Shown here: piece by piece, positions 8,878 through 16,887 of the stretch
Position numbering within the stretch: position 1 is the stretch's first letter
Layout: the number at the start of each line of letters is the position of its first letter
Assembly (NCBI GenBank): GCA_035763745.1
Contig: DASUAO010000055.1
Span: 1-64,000 of the forward strand
Length of the DNA: 64,000 nt
Direction of reading: 5' to 3'
Source of the DNA: DASUAO01 sp035763745
GTDB taxonomy: Bacteria > Actinomycetota > Acidimicrobiia > IMCC26256 > PALSA-555
Notes under the pieces: model-generated
Told to the model about the DNA's origin: nothing
Seen by the model: only the letters and a program-made list of their open reading frames with translations
Databases searched by the model: none
Translations under genes and position numbers: made by a program

Positions 8878-9570
8878 TCAGACCGCGGTGCCGACGAGCT
8901 CGCCGACGAGCGCGGTCGCGGCCATTGCGAGGCCCCCGCCCAGGAGCACGCGACCCGCGGCCCATCCGACTTTCGCCCCGCCGAGCTTGCCGCCGGCACC
9001 TCCGGTGAGTGCGAGGACGACGAGAGAGGCGACTGCGATGAAGGCGATCCGGGTGTCGTCGTTCGCGACCAGGAGCGTGAGCAACGGCACCGCGGCGCCG
9101 AGCATGAAGCTGATGGCCGAGACGATGGCCGCCTGCCAGGGCCGAGCGGTGGTCTCCTCGGTCATCCCGAGCTCGTCGCGGAGGTGGGCTCCGAGCGGGT
9201 CCACCTCGTGGAGCTGGACCGCGACCTGACGGGCGAGGCCCGGATCCAGGCCCCGTTGCACGTAGATCTGGGTGAGCTCGTTGAGCTCGAGCTCGGGAGC
9301 GCGGGCGAGCTCGCGCTCCTCCTTGCTGATGTCGGCGCGCTCGGTGTCGCGTTGGGAGCTCACGGAGACGTACTCGCCAGCGGCCATCGACATCGCTCCA
9401 GCCGCGAGGCCTGCGAGCCCCGCAACTGCGATCGCCGTGCTGGTCCCGTTGGACGCCGCGACGCCGATCATCAGGCTGGCGGTCGACACGATCCCGTCGT
9501 TGGCGCCCAGCACTGCCGCTCGGAGCCAACCGACGCGTGTGTATCGATGACGTTCGCGGTGCAGCAGCAT
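8878..9570 (-). CDS. VIT1/CCC1-family iron/manganese transporter
   Basis: A 230-residue membrane protein of the vacuolar iron transporter family, which moves Fe2+ or Mn2+ out of the cytosol. The N-terminus has RAAVLGANDGIVSTASLMIG followed by AGAMSMAAGEYVSVSSQRD, the two family hallmarks. A hydrophilic metal-binding-type segment rich in E and H (about residues 75-125) and three C-terminal helices follow. The start ATG (9570-9568) overlaps the corA stop by one base (TGATG), so the two genes are translationally coupled with corA first. It converges with the P-type ATPase across 20 bases. Confidence 0.85.
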   Translation of the reverse strand: MLLHRERHRYTRVGWLRAAVLGANDGIVSTASLMIGVAASNGTSTAIAVAGLAGLAAGAMSMAAGEYVSVSSQRDTERADISKEERELARAPELELNELTQIYVQRGLDPGLARQVAVQLHEVDPLGAHLRDELGMTEETTARPWQAAIVSAISFMLGAAVPLLTLLVANDDTRIAFIAVASLVVLALTGGAGGKLGGAKVGWAAGRVLLGGGLAMAATALVGELVGTAV

Positions 9571-10568
9571 CAGAACCAGCTCTTCCGCTTGAAGTAGAGG
9601 TACATCGGGACACAGAGGAACAGGGTGACCCCGCCCACGGCGAGGAAGCCCGAACCCCACGAGACGCCGGGGGCGTCGCGGAAGTTCATCCCTAGGACTC
9701 CGGTGACGAGCGTGGCGACGAGGAAGATCGCACCCCACGCCGCGATCTTCTGCTGCACGAGACTCATCCGGTTGGAAGCGAGCGAGAGCTCGGCGTCACG
9801 CAGGCTGGTGAGGACGTCGCGTTGGCTCTCGACGAAGTCGCCGACCCGCAGCACGTGGTCGGCGAGGTCCTGGAAGTGGACGAGGGCGCCGTCGTCGATG
9901 TACGGAACCTCACGACGCACGATCTCGGCAACGACGTCGCGCAACGGGATCGCGGCACGGCGGAACTGCACGAGTGACTTGCCGAGCGAGAACAGCTGCA
10001 TCGGGCGTGGCTTGGTCGTCCCCTCACTCCGCTCGTCGGCGAGGACCGCTTCCTCGGCATCGTCGAGCTGATCGTCGACCTGCTCGGTGACGACGAAGTA
10101 CCGGTCGACGATGGCATCCAGGAAGGCCCAGAGGAGGAGGCCGACCGGCGCGTCGTCGTGTCGGGCGAGCTGGAGCTCGAACACGCGGCGGACGTGATCG
10201 ATCGGAAAGGCGCCGGGGTCGGCGTCGTCGGGGGCCTGGCGCACGGACAGGAACCACGAGGTCCCGAGCACGATGTCGATCTCGCGTGTCCGGAGCCCGT
10301 CATGGTGCAGCGCGCAGTCGTACACGGCGACGTGGGAGTGCGTGTCGTAGTGCGCGAGCTTCGTGCGCTGGCCGGCCTTGGTGAGGTCCTCGCGCGCGAA
10401 GTCGTTGATGTGGAGCACGTCGAAGACAGTGGCGAGCTCGTCGGAGGTGGGGGCTTCGCACTCGATCCACACCATGCCGGACCCTGCGATCGAGTCGGTG
10501 GCGAGGTCGTCGAGCGTCCGGTGCTCTGGCTCGGTCGAACCATGTGCGTACCAGAGGATCTCGATCAC
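9570..10568 (-). CDS. corA: CorA-type magnesium/cobalt transporter
   Basis: This 332-residue protein has a large cytoplasmic alpha/beta plus helical domain and two C-terminal transmembrane helices. The family pore motif GMN is present at residues 293-295 (VLGMNFRDAPG), and the chain ends in basic residues FKRKSWF, as usual. CorA forms pentameric Mg2+/Co2+/Ni2+ channels. The start is GTG 10568; TAGGCT lies 6 bases upstream, which fits a leaderless transcript. It is the first gene of a two-gene operon with the VIT-family gene. Confidence 0.93.
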   Translation of the reverse strand: MIEILWYAHGSTEPEHRTLDDLATDSIAGSGMVWIECEAPTSDELATVFDVLHINDFAREDLTKAGQRTKLAHYDTHSHVAVYDCALHHDGLRTREIDIVLGTSWFLSVRQAPDDADPGAFPIDHVRRVFELQLARHDDAPVGLLLWAFLDAIVDRYFVVTEQVDDQLDDAEEAVLADERSEGTTKPRPMQLFSLGKSLVQFRRAAIPLRDVVAEIVRREVPYIDDGALVHFQDLADHVLRVGDFVESQRDVLTSLRDAELSLASNRMSLVQQKIAAWGAIFLVATLVTGVLGMNFRDAPGVSWGSGFLAVGGVTLFLCVPMYLYFKRKSWF

Positions 10569-10648
10569 AGTTCCAGCCTAGGAGTTGGCACCTCGACGAT
10601 CGGTCCCGCGGTCGAGCGAGCGTCGGCCGCGCCGGCCGGTGGAGATCG

Positions 10649-11092
10649 TCAGTCGACCACCTCGACGCGCAACGCGACTCGCAGGCCGGTGAGCCATGTC
10701 GGCACGTTTCGGTGGGCCAGGAGCGCGGCGCACGCGTCGAGCAGTGAGACGAAGCCCACCGGCTCCCGGCCGTCCCGGACGAGCAGCACCCGGTGGCCGT
10801 GGCGCATCATCGAGTCGATGGCCTCGAGCGCGGTGGCGCAGGGGTCCACGGTCACGGGATCGGGTGTGGCGAGCCCGGCGACGGCCGTCCGGGGGGTGTC
10901 GGCGCGTGCGACGGCCCGGACGATGTCGTGCTCGGTGAGGATCGCGCCCCGTGCGCCCACCAGGACGGCAGGGGCGTGAGCGCGGAGCATCGCCTGGGCG
11001 GCGTCCTCCAGGGTCGCTCGCTCGTGGAGCACGACGACCGGGAAGAGCTCGACGTCGCAGACCCGGACGGTGGGCGCCCCTTCGTGCGTCAT
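10649..11092 (-). CDS. CBS-domain pair protein
   Basis: A 147-residue protein with two CBS motifs. The first half has TLEDAAQAMLRAHAPAVLVG and LTEHDIVRAVA; the second has ALEAIDSMMRHGHRVLLVRD and VGFVSLLDACA. CBS pairs bind adenosine nucleotides and sense energy state or act as small regulators; Hrp1 of the mycobacterial DosR regulon is such a protein. Its ATG overlaps the stop of the upstream gene (ATGA), so both are in one operon. It is close to a DevR/DosR-like regulator, and a role in low-oxygen or redox response is inferred from that context. Confidence 0.8.
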   Translation of the reverse strand: MTHEGAPTVRVCDVELFPVVVLHERATLEDAAQAMLRAHAPAVLVGARGAILTEHDIVRAVARADTPRTAVAGLATPDPVTVDPCATALEAIDSMMRHGHRVLLVRDGREPVGFVSLLDACAALLAHRNVPTWLTGLRVALRVEVVD

Positions 11093-11622
11093 CGCCCGGG
11101 ACCGTCCGTGGGCTCGGTCTCCAGCTCGGCCGCGAGGTTCTGCAGGAAGGCTCGGACCCCGGTCTCGACGACCCGGTGGACCAGGTCGGGATGCGCCGTC
11201 GACGGCTCCGGCTCGGGGCCGTCGATCTGGTCGTCGCCGAGCAGGGTGAGCGTCTCGGTGCTCCGGTAGCTCGCGTTCAGCACGAGCTCGGACGCGCTGA
11301 GCCCGATCGGCGCGATCTCCAGATCGCCGCTGATCGGAGGGAACCACGTGTGCTCGATGGCGTCCTCCCAGGAGATCGGCACCACGAGCCCCCAGGCGCG
11401 CGATCGGACCGCGCCGCGATCGAGGTGCACGCCCGGCAAGGACACGACTGACGCATCTGCGTCCTTGGTGCAGTCGGGGGATCCGACGAGCGCACGCGAC
11501 ACCCGCGCGGCCTCGCAGACGGCCTCGGCGACGATCGGGCCGAGCCATCGGGGGTCACCGAGGAACCGCGGCGCCACGCTCTGGAACGGCCGTGCGACGT
11601 GGATGAAGTCCCGGACGAACAT
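11089..11622 (-). CDS. Conserved-looking protein of unknown function, operon partner of CBS protein
   Basis: A 177-residue soluble protein I do not recognise. It has a strong internal pattern (LPGVHLDRGAVRSRAWGLVV, SWEDAIEHTWFPPISGDLEI, LGLSASELVL-type strands) that suggests a compact alpha/beta fold without membrane segments. It is translationally coupled to the CBS-pair gene. A 13-bp motif, TGACCTTCGGCCC on the minus strand (11673-11661), lies about 40 bases before its ATG and recurs before the nearby response-regulator gene. This suggests it belongs to that regulator's target set. No function is assigned. Confidence 0.6.
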   Translation of the reverse strand: MFVRDFIHVARPFQSVAPRFLGDPRWLGPIVAEAVCEAARVSRALVGSPDCTKDADASVVSLPGVHLDRGAVRSRAWGLVVPISWEDAIEHTWFPPISGDLEIAPIGLSASELVLNASYRSTETLTLLGDDQIDGPEPEPSTAHPDLVHRVVETGVRAFLQNLAAELETEPTDGPGR

Positions 11623-11660
11623 GCCGCTCCACGATGCCGGGTCGGGTCGAGAGGTCGGCA

Positions 11661-11674
11661 GGGCCGAAGGTCAC
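11661..11674 (-). promoter_or_regulatory. Candidate DevR/DosR-like operator, copy 1
   Basis: On the minus strand the 14-mer reads GTGACCTTCGGCCC. The last 13 bases are identical to a site at 13680-13692. The half-sites resemble the mycobacterial DosR box (GGGAC-N4-GTCCC type; 9 of 14 positions match GGGACTWWAGTCCC). It is about 40-50 bases upstream of the unknown/CBS operon, a typical activator position. Identity of the two copies is observed; DevR binding is inference. Confidence 0.5.
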
Positions 11675-11700
11675 ACGGCGGACGTGGCCTTGGCCCGCGG

Positions 11701-12879
11701 TCAGCGGGGCAGCGGAACCGTCCACACCACCACGGTTCCGCCGCCGTCGGCGGCAGCGATCGCGAACGACCCCCCGCGCGCCTGCGCGCGAGCGGTGAGG
11801 TTCCCGAGCCCCCGCCCTCGCCCGCGGGTCAGCCCCGGTCCGCATCCGTCGTCGACGACGCGCACCGAGAGGTCGTCGGTCGCCCGCACGGTCACGTCGA
11901 CGTGCGCAGCGCCGGCGTGGCGGACGACGTTCGCGAGGCTCTCCCGCACGACGGCGAGGAGATCCTCGCCGAGACCGGGATCGATCACGTGCTCGGCGCG
12001 TCCGTCGAGCCTGCCGTCGATCCGGACCGCCGGTTCGATCCCTGCCGGCCGCACGATCTCGTCGATCACATCGAGGAGGGACGCGGCGAGGAGCGGACGC
12101 TCGGTCGGACGCCGTTCGAGATCGAAGATGGTGCCTCGGATCTCGGCGATGATCGCGTCGAGGTCGTCGACGGCGGCGGCGATCCGGTGAGCGACGTCGC
12201 CGGCAGGATCGACGAGCCGGGCGCTGCCCTGCAGGGACATGCCGGTCGCGAACAGGCGCTGGATCACGTTGTCGTGGAGGTCGCGCGCGATCCGCTCGCG
12301 CTCCTCGAAGACGGCGAGTGCCTGGAGGCGGGCGTGCAAACGGGCGTTCTCGATCGCGACTGCCGCGACCGCCGAAAGCGCGACGACGAGGTGCTCGTCG
12401 TCCTCGGTGAACTCGATCGGGGTCCCTTCGGCGTCCAGCTTGTCGCAGAGGTAGAGGTTCCCGAAGACGTCGTCGCCGATCCTGATCGGGACGCCGAGGA
12501 ACGTCCGCATCGCCGGGTGGTTGGGAGGGAACCCGACACTGTCGACGTGCTCGCTCAGGTCGGCGAGACGCAGCGGGACGGGGTCGACGATCAGGCGTCC
12601 GAGGACGCCGCGCCCTTCGGGGAGGTCCCCGATCGCGGCAATCGTCTCGGGCGAGGCACCGGTGGTGATGAAGTTGCTGAGCCCGCCGTCGTCGCCGATG
12701 ACACCGAGTGCTCCGTAGCGGGCGTCGACGAGGGCGACGGCCGACTCGACGACGTGGCGGAGCACGTGCGGGAGGCTGACCCCCGACGCGACGGACGCCA
12801 GGGACTCGACCAGGCGGTCGAACCGGACCCGGACCGCGTCGTCGGGTCGCACGTCCGGGTCGCCAGCCATGCGACGCAC
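11701..12879 (-). CDS. GAF-domain sensor histidine kinase (DevS/DosS-like)
   Basis: A 392-residue cytoplasmic kinase. A single GAF domain spans about residues 27-180, including PEGRGVLGRLI and FPPNHPAMRTFLGVPIR. A HisKA_3 dimerisation helix has ERERIARDLHDNVIQRLFA with H202 as phosphoacceptor. A HATPase_c domain has N317 (RESLANVVRHAG), DDGCGPGL and GRGLGNLTAR. Mycobacterial DevS has two GAF domains and binds haem in the first; this protein has only one, and H121 sits in the stretch that carries the haem ligand there. It is the natural partner of the LuxR-type regulator encoded 51 bases upstream of it on the same strand. Signal (O2, NO, redox) is inference. Confidence 0.85.
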   Translation of the reverse strand: MRRMAGDPDVRPDDAVRVRFDRLVESLASVASGVSLPHVLRHVVESAVALVDARYGALGVIGDDGGLSNFITTGASPETIAAIGDLPEGRGVLGRLIVDPVPLRLADLSEHVDSVGFPPNHPAMRTFLGVPIRIGDDVFGNLYLCDKLDAEGTPIEFTEDDEHLVVALSAVAAVAIENARLHARLQALAVFEERERIARDLHDNVIQRLFATGMSLQGSARLVDPAGDVAHRIAAAVDDLDAIIAEIRGTIFDLERRPTERPLLAASLLDVIDEIVRPAGIEPAVRIDGRLDGRAEHVIDPGLGEDLLAVVRESLANVVRHAGAAHVDVTVRATDDLSVRVVDDGCGPGLTRGRGRGLGNLTARAQARGGSFAIAAADGGGTVVVWTVPLPR

Positions 12880-12930
12880 GCTATTCCCTCGGTTTCGGTG
12901 CGCGCCTGTCGGCGCCGCGAACCGGGGGGG

Positions 12931-13635
12931 CTAGCGCGGGTCGGCCCGGTCGCGGATCCGGGCTGCGTAGACCGCCGCCTGGGTCCGCCGCTCCATCCCG
13001 AGCTTCGTGAGCAGGTTCGAGACGTAGTTCTTCACCGTCTTCTCGGCCAGGTGCACCTGCTCGGCGATCTGACGGTTCGTGAGCCCGTCGGCGATCAGGT
13101 CGAGGATCTTGCGCTCCTGGTTCGTGAGGCGGGCGATGCGCTCGTCGGTCTCGGGTCCCGAGCGGAGGCGCTCCAGCACCCGGGCGGTGACCGCCGGGTC
13201 GAGGAGCGACTGGCCCTGTGCGACCTGGCGGACGCCGGCGACGAGGTCCTGTTCCTTCACCTGCTTGAGCAGGTAGCCGGCGGCGCCGGCCATGATCGCC
13301 TGGAACAGGGCCTCGTCGTCGGCGAACGACGTGAGGATCAGGCACTGGATCTCGGGGTGGCGGGATCGGATGTCGCGGCAGACCTCGACGCCGCTGCCGT
13401 CGGGGAGTCGCACGTCGAGCACCGCCACGTCGGGGCGGGTCGGCGGGATACGCGAGAGCGCCTCCTCGGCGGTCCCGGCCTCGCCGACGACGACGAGGTC
13501 GCCCTCTGCCTCGAGCAGATCACGGAGTCCCCGTCGCACGACCTCGTGGTCGTCGAGCAGGAACACCCGCACCGGCTCGCCCGTGCTCGTGGGGTCGTCG
13601 GGCGAGGATCCGGTGCTTCGGCGCTTGGCGTGCAT
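12931..13635 (-). CDS. devR: DevR/DosR-like NarL-family response regulator
   Basis: This 234-residue regulator has a receiver domain (acidic pair D28-D29, phosphoacceptor D74, K124) and a C-terminal LuxR-type HTH. The HTH reads LTNQERKILDLIADGLTNRQ and AEKTVKNYVSNLLTKLGMER, very close to the DNA-binding domain of mycobacterial DosR/DevR. The start is ATG 13635; AAGACT lies 6 bases upstream, which fits a leaderless start. Longer in-frame extensions would run into the operator region. It is followed by the GAF kinase and then the unknown/CBS pair. A candidate operator lies about 45-57 bases upstream, suggesting autoregulation. Confidence 0.88.
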   Translation of the reverse strand: MHAKRRSTGSSPDDPTSTGEPVRVFLLDDHEVVRRGLRDLLEAEGDLVVVGEAGTAEEALSRIPPTRPDVAVLDVRLPDGSGVEVCRDIRSRHPEIQCLILTSFADDEALFQAIMAGAAGYLLKQVKEQDLVAGVRQVAQGQSLLDPAVTARVLERLRSGPETDERIARLTNQERKILDLIADGLTNRQIAEQVHLAEKTVKNYVSNLLTKLGMERRTQAAVYAARIRDRADPR

Positions 13636-13671
13636 CGTTGCAGTCTTGCCGACGGTCACCCCTGCGAGCCA

Positions 13672-13692
13672 GGGACCAATGACCTTCGGCCC
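13672..13692 (-). promoter_or_regulatory. Candidate DevR/DosR-like operator, copy 2, in a divergent promoter region
   Basis: Two overlapping sites are visible: GGGACCAATGACCT (13672-13685) and ATGACCTTCGGCCC (13679-13692). Thirteen bases of the second are identical to the site before the unknown/CBS operon. The region separates the divergent response-regulator gene (start 13635) and the unknown gene at 13766, so both could be controlled. The repeat is observed; the factor that binds is inferred. Confidence 0.5.
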
Positions 13693-13765
13693 GTGACCCT
13701 CGACCCTTCCAACCCGCGACCGATGCGGGGACGATCGGCGCACGACACCGTCGAGGGGAGCCGCG

Positions 13766-14395
13766 ATGCGGGTGTTGGTGGTGGGCACGATGCCCGGGGT
13801 GATGGCCGAGACCGCGGAAGCACTGGGTGCGGCCGGGCATGCCGTCGTGCGGTGCCACGACGGTGCCCACGCGTTCCCGTGTGCCGGGCTGGAGTCCGGT
13901 GGGAGCTGCCCGATCGAGGACGGGCCCGTCGACGTCGTGGTGGCGGCTCGCGACCACCCGTGGCCGCGACCGTCCCCGTTCGAGGAAGGGGCCGTGTGCG
14001 CGCTGCGCCGTCACATCCCGATGGTGGTGACGGGGCCGACCACCGCGCTGCACCCCTACGGGCCCTTCGGGGCCGTCGAGGTGCCTCCCGACGGTGACCT
14101 CGTGGCCACCTGCGAGGAGGTCGTCGCCGCGCCGCTCGAGGAGCACAGCCAGATCGCTCTCGACAACGCCCGGACCGCCCTCGAGCTCGCAGGTGTGGGC
14201 ACCACGGACCTGCGCGCGACGGTGCGTCATCGCCTGGCCGAGCACGGTGGTGGGTTGGTGGTCGAGCTGCGCCTGCCCGCGGCGCTTCCCGAGTCGCCGC
14301 GCGGCCTGCGTTCGAACCTGGTCGCGAAGGTGGTCGGCGCGTTGCGCCTCCACGACCCGTACGCGGCGACGATCGACGCGTCCATCGTCACCTGA
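13766..14395 (+). CDS. Protein of unknown function, divergent from the DevR-like regulator
   Basis: A 209-residue protein. The N-terminal 100 residues look like a Rossmann or receiver-like alpha/beta fold (MRVLVVGTMPGVMAETAEAL at the start, DVVVAARDHPW, HIPMVVTGPT) but lack the receiver catalytic residues. It has cysteines around FPCAGLESGGSCP. The C-terminal part (about residues 125-209) is a second alpha/beta domain. ATG 13766 has a good ribosome-binding site (GAGGGGAG). It shares a promoter region with the DevR-like regulator, so a role in the same response is plausible. I cannot name a family. Confidence 0.6.
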   Translation: MRVLVVGTMPGVMAETAEALGAAGHAVVRCHDGAHAFPCAGLESGGSCPIEDGPVDVVVAARDHPWPRPSPFEEGAVCALRRHIPMVVTGPTTALHPYGPFGAVEVPPDGDLVATCEEVVAAPLEEHSQIALDNARTALELAGVGTTDLRATVRHRLAEHGGGLVVELRLPAALPESPRGLRSNLVAKVVGALRLHDPYAATIDASIVT

Positions 14396-14459
14396 CCCGA
14401 GTACCATCGACCCGATTCCGGGCCCCACCCTCGGGTCCCGCGACCAGGAGGCGCGCACC

Positions 14460-15740
14460 ATGGCGGTCGATGTCGCAGATCTCAGCGCGGAGCAGCTCGT
14501 CGAGCGCACGCACTCGTGGCTGGCCGAGGTGCTCCCTGTCGGCTGGATGCAGGCGATCGACGCCGGCGACCTCGACGCGTGGGGGAAGCTGCGCGCCGAC
14601 CTCGACTACGACGCCTGGTGCAAGCAGCTCGGTGAGGCGGGGTACGCCACCCCGACGTGGCCCGCGGAGTACGGCGCCGGTCTGTCGCTGAAGCCCGGTC
14701 AGGCGAAGCACGTCAACGAGACGCTGAACCGGTACCGTGTGCCGCGCCCGTTCAACATCATCGGCATCGGGATGGGGGGTCCGACGCTCATCGCGTGGGG
14801 CACCGAGGAGCAGAAGCAGCGCCATCTCCGTCCGCTCGCCACGAACGAGGAGATCTGGTGCCAGCTGTTCTCGGAGCCGGGCGCCGGATCCGACGTCGCC
14901 GGACTCGCCACCCGTGCCGTCCGCGACGGCGACGAGTGGGTCATCACCGGACAGAAGGTCTGGACCACGCTCGCGCACCTGTCGCGCTGGGGGATGCTGC
15001 TTGCGCGGACCAACCCCGATGTCCCGAAGCACAAGGGCCTCACCTACTTCGTCCTCGACATGCAGGCACCCGGCGTGGAGGTCCGCCCGCTCGTGCAGAT
15101 CACGGGCGACGCCGAGTTCAACGAGGTCTTCATGGAGGACGTCCGCATCCCCGACACGATGCGGGTCGGCCCCGAAGGCGAAGGCTGGCGCGTCGCGATC
15201 ACTACCCTGATGAACGAGCGCATCGCGCTCTCCGGCGCCGGCTCCCTGTCCGGCGACGCGTCGGGCGGCAGCCCGAGCGAGCGACTGATCGCGCGGCACG
15301 CACCGACGACCGATCCGCTCGATCGCCAACGCCTGGCCCGGCTCTACATCGAGGACCGGTTGATCAAGATCACCAACCAGCGCGCCGCCGCGAAGCGCAA
15401 GACGAGCGGCGAGGCCGGGCCGGAGGGCTCGATCACCAAGCTGATGCAGGCGGAATTCAATCAGCGCCTCCAGGACGCAGCGCTCGACCTCGAGGGCCCG
15501 GTGGGGGTCGCGTGGGAAGGGAAGCCGCTCGTCGGCGACCGTGCCATGGGGTTCCTGAGCAGCATCGGCGAGAACGCGCGCGACACGGCGCGGTCCTTCT
15601 TGCGGGCCCAGGCGAACACGATCGAGGGTGGGACGTCGAACGTGATGCGCAACATCCTCGGCGAGCGCGTGCTGGGCCTCCCGAAGGAGCCGGACAGCTC
15701 CCGCGAGACGCCCTGGAAGGATGTCCCGAGGTCGGGCTGA
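14460..15740 (+). CDS. Acyl-CoA dehydrogenase
   Basis: A 426-residue flavoenzyme that oxidises acyl-CoA to the 2-enoyl-CoA and passes electrons to ETF. The N-terminal helical domain is followed by the signatures WCQLFSEPGAGSDVAGLATR and WVITGQKVWTTLAHLSRWGM, a mid beta domain with FNEVFMEDVRIPD, and the C-terminal helical domain ending with NTIEGGTSNVMRNILGERVL. An excellent ribosome-binding site (AGGAGG) precedes ATG 14460, which fixes the start. The substrate (chain length, steroid side chain) cannot be told. An ETF pair lies 20 kb downstream. Confidence 0.92.
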   Translation: MAVDVADLSAEQLVERTHSWLAEVLPVGWMQAIDAGDLDAWGKLRADLDYDAWCKQLGEAGYATPTWPAEYGAGLSLKPGQAKHVNETLNRYRVPRPFNIIGIGMGGPTLIAWGTEEQKQRHLRPLATNEEIWCQLFSEPGAGSDVAGLATRAVRDGDEWVITGQKVWTTLAHLSRWGMLLARTNPDVPKHKGLTYFVLDMQAPGVEVRPLVQITGDAEFNEVFMEDVRIPDTMRVGPEGEGWRVAITTLMNERIALSGAGSLSGDASGGSPSERLIARHAPTTDPLDRQRLARLYIEDRLIKITNQRAAAKRKTSGEAGPEGSITKLMQAEFNQRLQDAALDLEGPVGVAWEGKPLVGDRAMGFLSSIGENARDTARSFLRAQANTIEGGTSNVMRNILGERVLGLPKEPDSSRETPWKDVPRSG

Positions 15741-15774
15741 CCGGGCGCAGTTCGTCGGACCGCGCGCCGTCACG

Positions 15775-16887
15775 ATGCCAGCAGATGCGATGAGCCGGCT
15801 GAGCCGGTCGCTCCGTCGCTTCCTCTGGCGCCGGGGGGCCACCGAGGCCGAGGTCGAACGGGCCGTCGACGCGGAGAACCTCGCCCTCCTCGTGCTCGAC
15901 CGCGAGATCATGCCGGGAGAGCGCCGCTACACCATGCTCGACCTGGCCCGTCGCGGTGGTACCGACGTCGAGACCGCGCGTGCGGTGTGGCGGGCGATCG
16001 GATTCCCCGACCTGCCTGACGACCGACCCGCGTTCCGCGACACCGACGTGGCCGCGCTCCGGGCATTCCTGAAGACGTTCGCGAACCCGTGGATCGAGGA
16101 CTGGTCGCTCGACCGCGCCCTCCCGCAGGCGCGGGTGCTCGGTGCGTCCCTCGCCCGGTCGGCCGATGCGGTCACCGACGAGATCGCGGCCTCGTTCGAG
16201 ACGGCGTTCGCGCGTGGCGTCTCCGACGCGCAGCTGGCCGAGGGGCTCGCCGAGGTCGTGGAGTTCGACGACGTGGCGCGCCTGGTGGCCCACGTCTTCC
16301 GGCTCCAGATGCGCGCGTCGTTGTGGCGCCGTCTGGCCGGTGCGAGCCCGGACCTCCCGGGGACGGTGACGGGCTCGGTCGGCTTCGTCGATCTGGTCGG
16401 CTACACCGCGCTGGTCAACGAGCTCGACCCCGAGGAGGTGGCGAAGCTCGTGAGCCGGTTCGGGGAGCTGACGCACGACCGCGTCGTCGCCGGCGGTGGT
16501 CGGGTGGTGAAGACCATCGGCGACGAGGTGATGTTCATCGCCGACTCGGTCGAGGCCGCGGCGCACATCGCGGTGGATCTGACGGTGCAGTCGCTCGGTG
16601 ACGACGTCCTCCCGGCGACGCGTGCCGGCGTCGCGACCGGGGCGATGGTGTCGCGCGACGGGGACTACTACGGGCCGGTCGTGAACCTCGCGGCCCGCCT
16701 CACCGAGATGGCGCGCCCCGGCACGGTGCTGGCATCGGCCGAGATCGGCGAAGCGCTCGCCGACGACGAGCGCTTCACGATGCGACGCATCGCTGGCCGC
16801 AAGGTGCGCGACATCGGGCGGATCGACGTCTTCCGTCTGGATCCGGCGCGTCCGCCGCGCGGCCGTTCGGTAACGTCGAGACCATGA
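15775..16887 (+). CDS. Class III adenylate/guanylate cyclase with N-terminal regulatory domain
   Basis: A 370-residue soluble protein. The first 170 residues resemble the autoinhibitory adenylate-cyclase regulatory domain of mycobacterial Rv1264-type enzymes (LVLDREIMPGERRYTMLDLA). The C-terminal catalytic domain keeps the metal aspartates D206 (GFVDLVGYT) and D250 (KTIGDEVMF), substrate lysine K246, and the transition-state pair N304 and R308 (VNLAARL). It should therefore be active as a homodimer. Starts at 15775 or 15790 are both possible; earlier codons overlap the acyl-CoA dehydrogenase. Its stop overlaps the start of mca by 4 bases (ATGA). Substrate (ATP or GTP) is not certain. Confidence 0.85.
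   Translation: MPADAMSRLSRSLRRFLWRRGATEAEVERAVDAENLALLVLDREIMPGERRYTMLDLARRGGTDVETARAVWRAIGFPDLPDDRPAFRDTDVAALRAFLKTFANPWIEDWSLDRALPQARVLGASLARSADAVTDEIAASFETAFARGVSDAQLAEGLAEVVEFDDVARLVAHVFRLQMRASLWRRLAGASPDLPGTVTGSVGFVDLVGYTALVNELDPEEVAKLVSRFGELTHDRVVAGGGRVVKTIGDEVMFIADSVEAAAHIAVDLTVQSLGDDVLPATRAGVATGAMVSRDGDYYGPVVNLAARLTEMARPGTVLASAEIGEALADDERFTMRRIAGRKVRDIGRIDVFRLDPARPPRGRSVTSRP

Noticed and set aside
10595..10607. GGGACC before corA considered as a third DevR-like operator
   Set aside because: Only one half-site is present; the second half does not match, so it is mentioned only as context.
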